From assembly GCA_030653435.1 (NCBI GenBank), contig JAURZI010000090.1, positions 1 through 45,078 on the forward strand: a DNA stretch of 45,078 bases. The letters run 5' to 3'. Shown piece by piece: positions 41,873 through 45,078 of this stretch (position 1 is its first letter; every line of letters starts with the position of its first letter). A model generated the notes under the pieces. That model searched no databases, had not been told where the DNA came from, and was given only the letters and a program-made list of their open reading frames with translations. The position numbers and the translations under genes were made by a program. Origin of the DNA: Methylovulum sp. (GTDB taxonomy: Bacteria; Pseudomonadota; Gammaproteobacteria; Methylococcales; Methylomonadaceae).

Positions 41873-42781
41873 ATGGAACGTCTCAATTACCAACACTTGT
41901 ATTATTTCTGGACGGTTGCCAAACAGGGTAGCGTCAGCAAGGCCTGTGCTTTGCTGCATCTGGCACAGCCGACCATCAGCGGGCAATTGGCGGTATTTGA
42001 ACAAAACATCGGCACGCAGTTGTTACGAAAAGAAGGCCGTAAGCTCGCGTTAACAGACACGGGGCGGACGGTATTCAATTACGCGGAAGAAATTTTCACG
42101 CTGGGTCGTGAACTAACGCAAACCCTGAAAGGCCAGGGCAACGAGCGCGGTTTGCGCCTGCATTTGGGCGTTGCTGACGCATTACCCAAATTGATTGCCT
42201 ATCGTTTGATTGCACCGTTGCTGAAGCAACCGGAACCTGTGCAAATCCATTGTTACGAAGACAAAACCGAACGTCTGTTGTCGGAAATTGCCTTGCACAC
42301 AATTGATTTGGTGTTGGCTGATATGCCTGCCACGCCTGCCAGCGGGGCCAAGGTGTTCAATCACTTGCTGGGCGAATCGGCCGTAGGTGTGTTTGCTGCA
42401 TCCAGTTTGGCGGGGCGTTATCGGCAGGATTTTCCTCGTTCGCTTAACGGCGCCCCTTTTTTGCTGCCAACCGCCAATACCGCGTTACGGCGGTCGCTGA
42501 ACCAATGGTTTGATACCAACGAACTTAGTCCGTCGATACAAGCGGAAGTGGAAGACAGCGCATTACTAAAAACCTTCGGCGCGGCGGGGGTAGGTTTGTT
42601 TTTCTCGCCGATGGCGGTAGCAAATGAGATCAATCGTCAATACGGTACGGTTTTGCTGGGGCAAGTAGATGGCGTTGTTGAACGGTTTTATGCGATTACC
42701 GCACAACGAAAGTTGAAGCATCCGTCGGTTGCAGCGATTTTGATGAACGCGCAGGAAGATTTATTTGAGTGCGTGTTTTAA
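41873..42781 (+). CDS. LysR-type regulator, NhaR-like
   Basis: This 302-residue protein has the NhaR-type N-terminus (LNYQHLYYFWTVAKQGSVSK) with the helix–turn–helix ALLHLAQPTISGQLAVFEQN, and an effector domain including VADALPKLIAYRLIAPLL and GVGLFFSPMAVANEI. E. coli NhaR activates the nhaA antiporter and other genes in response to sodium, but NhaR-like paralogues regulate many neighbours. No antiporter gene is nearby; it faces the export cluster, so that is its likely target. The start has an AAAGAG ribosome site. Confidence 0.85.
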   Translation: MERLNYQHLYYFWTVAKQGSVSKACALLHLAQPTISGQLAVFEQNIGTQLLRKEGRKLALTDTGRTVFNYAEEIFTLGRELTQTLKGQGNERGLRLHLGVADALPKLIAYRLIAPLLKQPEPVQIHCYEDKTERLLSEIALHTIDLVLADMPATPASGAKVFNHLLGESAVGVFAASSLAGRYRQDFPRSLNGAPFLLPTANTALRRSLNQWFDTNELSPSIQAEVEDSALLKTFGAAGVGLFFSPMAVANEINRQYGTVLLGQVDGVVERFYAITAQRKLKHPSVAAILMNAQEDLFECVF

Positions 42782-42913
42782 GATTAGCCGGTACCAGCGA
42801 AAACTAATAGCTGATCCGTAAATAAGTAGTTGATAAGAATACTCACTTAGTAAAGAATTACGAACTTAACCCCTCCAAAGGGCATCTTTAGCCGCCACCT
42901 TCCAGAACCAGAT

Positions 42914-43426
42914 ATGTTTATTAACACCCTACCGATCATCTTTACTTATACACATCTGTTTACCCCTCTTGAAGCCCTTATTTTTTTAGGTGCGGTTTTT
43001 TGTTTAAGTTATTTTTATGCCCCCGAAATAAATCATAGCTGGAAAGACATACCTGTTAAAAACTGGTATCTGTTGCTACATTCCGCCTGGTTGGGTCACG
43101 TTGCCTTATGGCGTGCATTCTGGCCGTTTTTTCTGCTGGTCAATATCATCCTTTATTATATCGACCACCGTATAAGCAACGTCACTTATACCATAGCCAG
43201 TTGGAAGACTGTCCATGGCATGCTGCTTTTGCCTATACTCTGGTGGGTCACATCGGTTTGGCGGTGCTCTGCAAATACCGCCCATAAACTATGGGGGGCC
43301 AGCGCCCGTGCGCTAACCCTCTATCTTCTTTTAGAATTGATCCTGCGTTTTTTTATCAGTACGCAATATCCCAACACTTTTTTCGATTGCCGACTGTTAG
43401 TCATGGAATACGGCGATTGCTTGTAA
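42914..43426 (+). CDS. Membrane protein of unknown function
   Basis: I do not recognise this 170-residue protein. It has several hydrophobic helices (about 15–35, 48–62, 68–85, 98–112, 130–148) and ends with FFDCRLLVMEYGDCL. It has no clear ribosome site. It lies between the NhaR-like gene and the fatty-acid-hydroxylase-family gene on the same strand, with a 394-base gap to the latter. A function cannot be assigned. Confidence 0.6.
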   Translation: MFINTLPIIFTYTHLFTPLEALIFLGAVFCLSYFYAPEINHSWKDIPVKNWYLLLHSAWLGHVALWRAFWPFFLLVNIILYYIDHRISNVTYTIASWKTVHGMLLLPILWWVTSVWRCSANTAHKLWGASARALTLYLLLELILRFFISTQYPNTFFDCRLLVMEYGDCL

Positions 43427-43820
43427 AACAACACTCGCTTAACAGCACTTAACCGCATATAGCCGATTATGGCAACAATATGCACACTATTAATTAACAA
43501 TATAGCAATACATGGCTTATTTGGTGCAAATTAAAACACAATTGCACCGGACCGATACACCCAAACACCTTCACGTTCTGCAGAAACTATCCTGCTGCAA
43601 TGATGCGCTACCCCCCCAGTCCTTTCTTATCAAGGCATGCAGCCGTTTACGGCAGCGTTAGGCCGCTACGTCCCGGCAAATGGCATGTAATATGCTGGTA
43701 AATGATATATTACCGGCGCTTATTCAGGGCAAAGCTGGCTTCATGCTGTTGTAACTAACATCGGCTATGATTACATTTTGCAACTGAACACTTGCGCCAG
43801 CCTTATCCTGAGGAAAGCCC
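43427..43820. other. Gene-free stretch before the fatty-acid hydroxylase family gene
   Basis: About 394 bases without a gene. It contains GGTGCAA…TTGCACC with a 12-base spacer (43523–43548) and GGTAA…TTACC with an 8-base spacer (43697–43714). Both are possible operator-like dyads upstream of the following gene, whose promoter should lie here. Confidence 0.45.
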
Positions 43821-44825
43821 ATGTTAAGCCTATCCGATTTATTTGAAACGTCTTTCAAATGGCCGATCACGCTATCAGGCGAATTGATGGCCGTTATCCT
43901 GCTCGTGTCTTTTGGCATCCTATCAACGCTCGAATTTATTTTCCCACAGCAAAAACTGCCAGCAAGATCGCTACGCCAGTCCTACAAAACGAACATCAGC
44001 CTATTTGTTTTTAACAGCACGGCCATGTCCTTATTATCGGTTTCATCGCTTTTTTTGCTCGCCCAGCGTTACTCACAACAAGGGCTGTTGCGTTATCTGG
44101 ACAGCCCCTTATGGCAAGCCATCCTGTCATTCGTCCTGCTCGATTTGCTACTGTACCTATGGCATAAAGCCTGTCATCAATTCGACCGCCTGTGGATGTT
44201 TCACCGCGTGCATCATAATGACCCTTACCTAAATATTTCAACGGCATTTCGGGTTCATTTTATCGAGCTGCTGGTCACGAACACGCTAAAAGCCGTTTAT
44301 ATTGTCTTACTGGGTGTCGACCAAATTATGGTGCTGGCTAATGAGGCTATCATCACGCTGTTTGTCATGTTTCATCACACCAATATTGCTTTTAAAGGTG
44401 AAAAATGGCTTGGATATTTTATTATTGTCCCATATCTGCATCGCACGCATCATTCCACGCAACGCAACGAGCACGACAGCAATTATGGCGCGGTACTGTC
44501 GCTTTGGGACCGGTTATTTAGGACATTGACTGAATTTGAACCCGCAGCAATTGGCATCAACGGACACTCCCCGCAAGATTTCACCAACCTGCTAAGGTTC
44601 GGTTTCACATTACCATCACTACCGCCCACGCAACCACTTAATGTTGACCTGGATGTCATGATCGCTGAAGCAGCCTATTACAAGGCAGAAAAACGCAATT
44701 TTTATCCCGGCTATGAGCTACTCGACTGGCTAGAAGCAAAAAAAGACATCATCAAACTGGTTTATGGTGATAAGACCATGCCCAAAAACAAGCATACAAT
44801 GCTTAACTTTAAGTTGGGCACTTAA
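43821..44825 (+). CDS. Fatty acid hydroxylase/sterol desaturase family protein
   Basis: This 334-residue inner-membrane protein has about five hydrophobic segments and the three histidine clusters of the family: HKACH, HRVHH and HRTHH, which hold a di-iron centre that oxidises lipid or sterol C–H bonds. A GAGGAAAG ribosome site precedes the ATG. The family includes sterol C4/C5 enzymes, fatty-acid hydroxylases and carotenoid hydroxylases; the substrate cannot be read from the sequence. Some methanotrophs make sterols, but no other sterol gene lies in the window. The C-terminal tail beyond residue 250 lacks recognisable motifs. Confidence 0.88.
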   Translation: MLSLSDLFETSFKWPITLSGELMAVILLVSFGILSTLEFIFPQQKLPARSLRQSYKTNISLFVFNSTAMSLLSVSSLFLLAQRYSQQGLLRYLDSPLWQAILSFVLLDLLLYLWHKACHQFDRLWMFHRVHHNDPYLNISTAFRVHFIELLVTNTLKAVYIVLLGVDQIMVLANEAIITLFVMFHHTNIAFKGEKWLGYFIIVPYLHRTHHSTQRNEHDSNYGAVLSLWDRLFRTLTEFEPAAIGINGHSPQDFTNLLRFGFTLPSLPPTQPLNVDLDVMIAEAAYYKAEKRNFYPGYELLDWLEAKKDIIKLVYGDKTMPKNKHTMLNFKLGT

Positions 44826-44987
44826 ACTGACAATAGCCATGCCACTATGTTAATAAAAATACTTGGCGGGGTAACAAAGTTACCTCAGAATGGCGCAGAG
44901 GGCAGATGGGCGGCCCACTAGGGCTGACCATCGTCTTCAGAGACTGTGAAAGTATCTAAAATCCAGCGAGCTAGTAAAGCGATTTTT

Positions 44988-45022
44988 AGCAACATTTTCT
45001 AAAAAACGCACTAAATGTTGCT
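44988..45022. repeat. Inverted repeat at the right window end
   Basis: AGCAACATTT and AAATGTTGCT are perfect 10-base arms around a 15-base spacer. It could be the end of a mobile element or an RNA hairpin; the window ends before its context can be seen. The rest of 44826–45078 shows only a weak hairpin GGTAAC–AAA–GTTACC at 44870–44884. Confidence 0.4.
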
Positions 45023-45078
45023 TAGCAAGCCAGTTTATTATTAAAAAAAGGGTTTAACGCCGTGTTTTTTACGCATAT

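Noticed and set aside
44870-44884. GGTAAC–AAA–GTTACC hairpin as a terminator
   Set aside because: Short stem and no T-tract after it; not enough for a terminator call.

Overview
The window looks like chromosome of a gammaproteobacterium. The gene content (a DusA/FolE/HemH run, PurT, QueF–Psd, the TesA/YbbA/YbbP arrangement known from E. coli, a CysB-type regulator with CysZ, a bacterial PEP carboxylase, and a DUF1800/DUF1501 export pair) and the moderate GC fit a methylotrophic or methanotrophic gammaproteobacterium such as Methylococcales. That placement is inference; no one-carbon marker gene lies in the window. I found no rRNA, tRNA, CRISPR array or intact insertion sequence.

Layout. 1–1.2 kb: an Rpn-family nuclease cut by the window edge, a frameshifted coiled-coil membrane gene and a SirB2-like membrane protein. 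1.6–4.7 kb: a DUF1800 + DUF1501 exported protein pair. 4.7–5.6 kb: a decayed, internally deleted ISKra4-family transposase. 5.7–11.8 kb: a + strand housekeeping run (DusA, GTP cyclohydrolase I, ferrochelatase, a membrane-inserted MutS-like ATPase coupled to PurT, a lytic transglycosylase). 11.9–13.2 kb: queF and psd on the – strand. 13.6–15 kb: a secreted HbpS-like protein and a DUF2782 protein. 15–20 kb: a 1665-residue multi-PAS/GAF/GGDEF/EAL protein. 20.1–21.5 kb: an SPFH/NfeD membrane pair. 21.7–24.2 kb: small membrane proteins, a membrane-tethered methyltransferase-like protein, a DUF5765 protein and a cytoplasmic HbpS/GlcG protein. 24.2–28 kb: tesA facing away from ybbA–ybbP. 28–32.8 kb: a sulfur-related neighbourhood (CysB-like regulator, BamE-like lipoprotein, CysZ, MtnA, and divergently the MTA/SAH deaminase). 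33–36 kb: PEP carboxylase beside a transposase fragment. 36.5–42.8 kb: an export-like cluster (ABC protein, HlyD adaptor, TolC, small membrane protein) divergent from an NhaR-type LysR regulator. 42.9–44.8 kb: a membrane protein and a fatty-acid-hydroxylase/sterol-desaturase family enzyme.

The most unusual item is the ABC protein at 40030–41676. It has a normal-looking exporter membrane domain, but its nucleotide-binding domain has lost the Walker A lysine, the Walker B glutamate, the Q-loop glutamine, the LSGGQ signature and the switch histidine, while the reading frame and the partner adaptor and outer-membrane genes stay intact. This suggests an export-type complex that no longer uses ATP in the usual way, or one that borrows an ATPase from elsewhere. 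Secondary points are the membrane-inserted MutS-like ATPase coupled to purT, the repeated PAS modules in the c-di-GMP protein, an imperfect direct repeat flanking the adaptor/TolC block, and several palindromes upstream of exported-protein or regulator-controlled genes.
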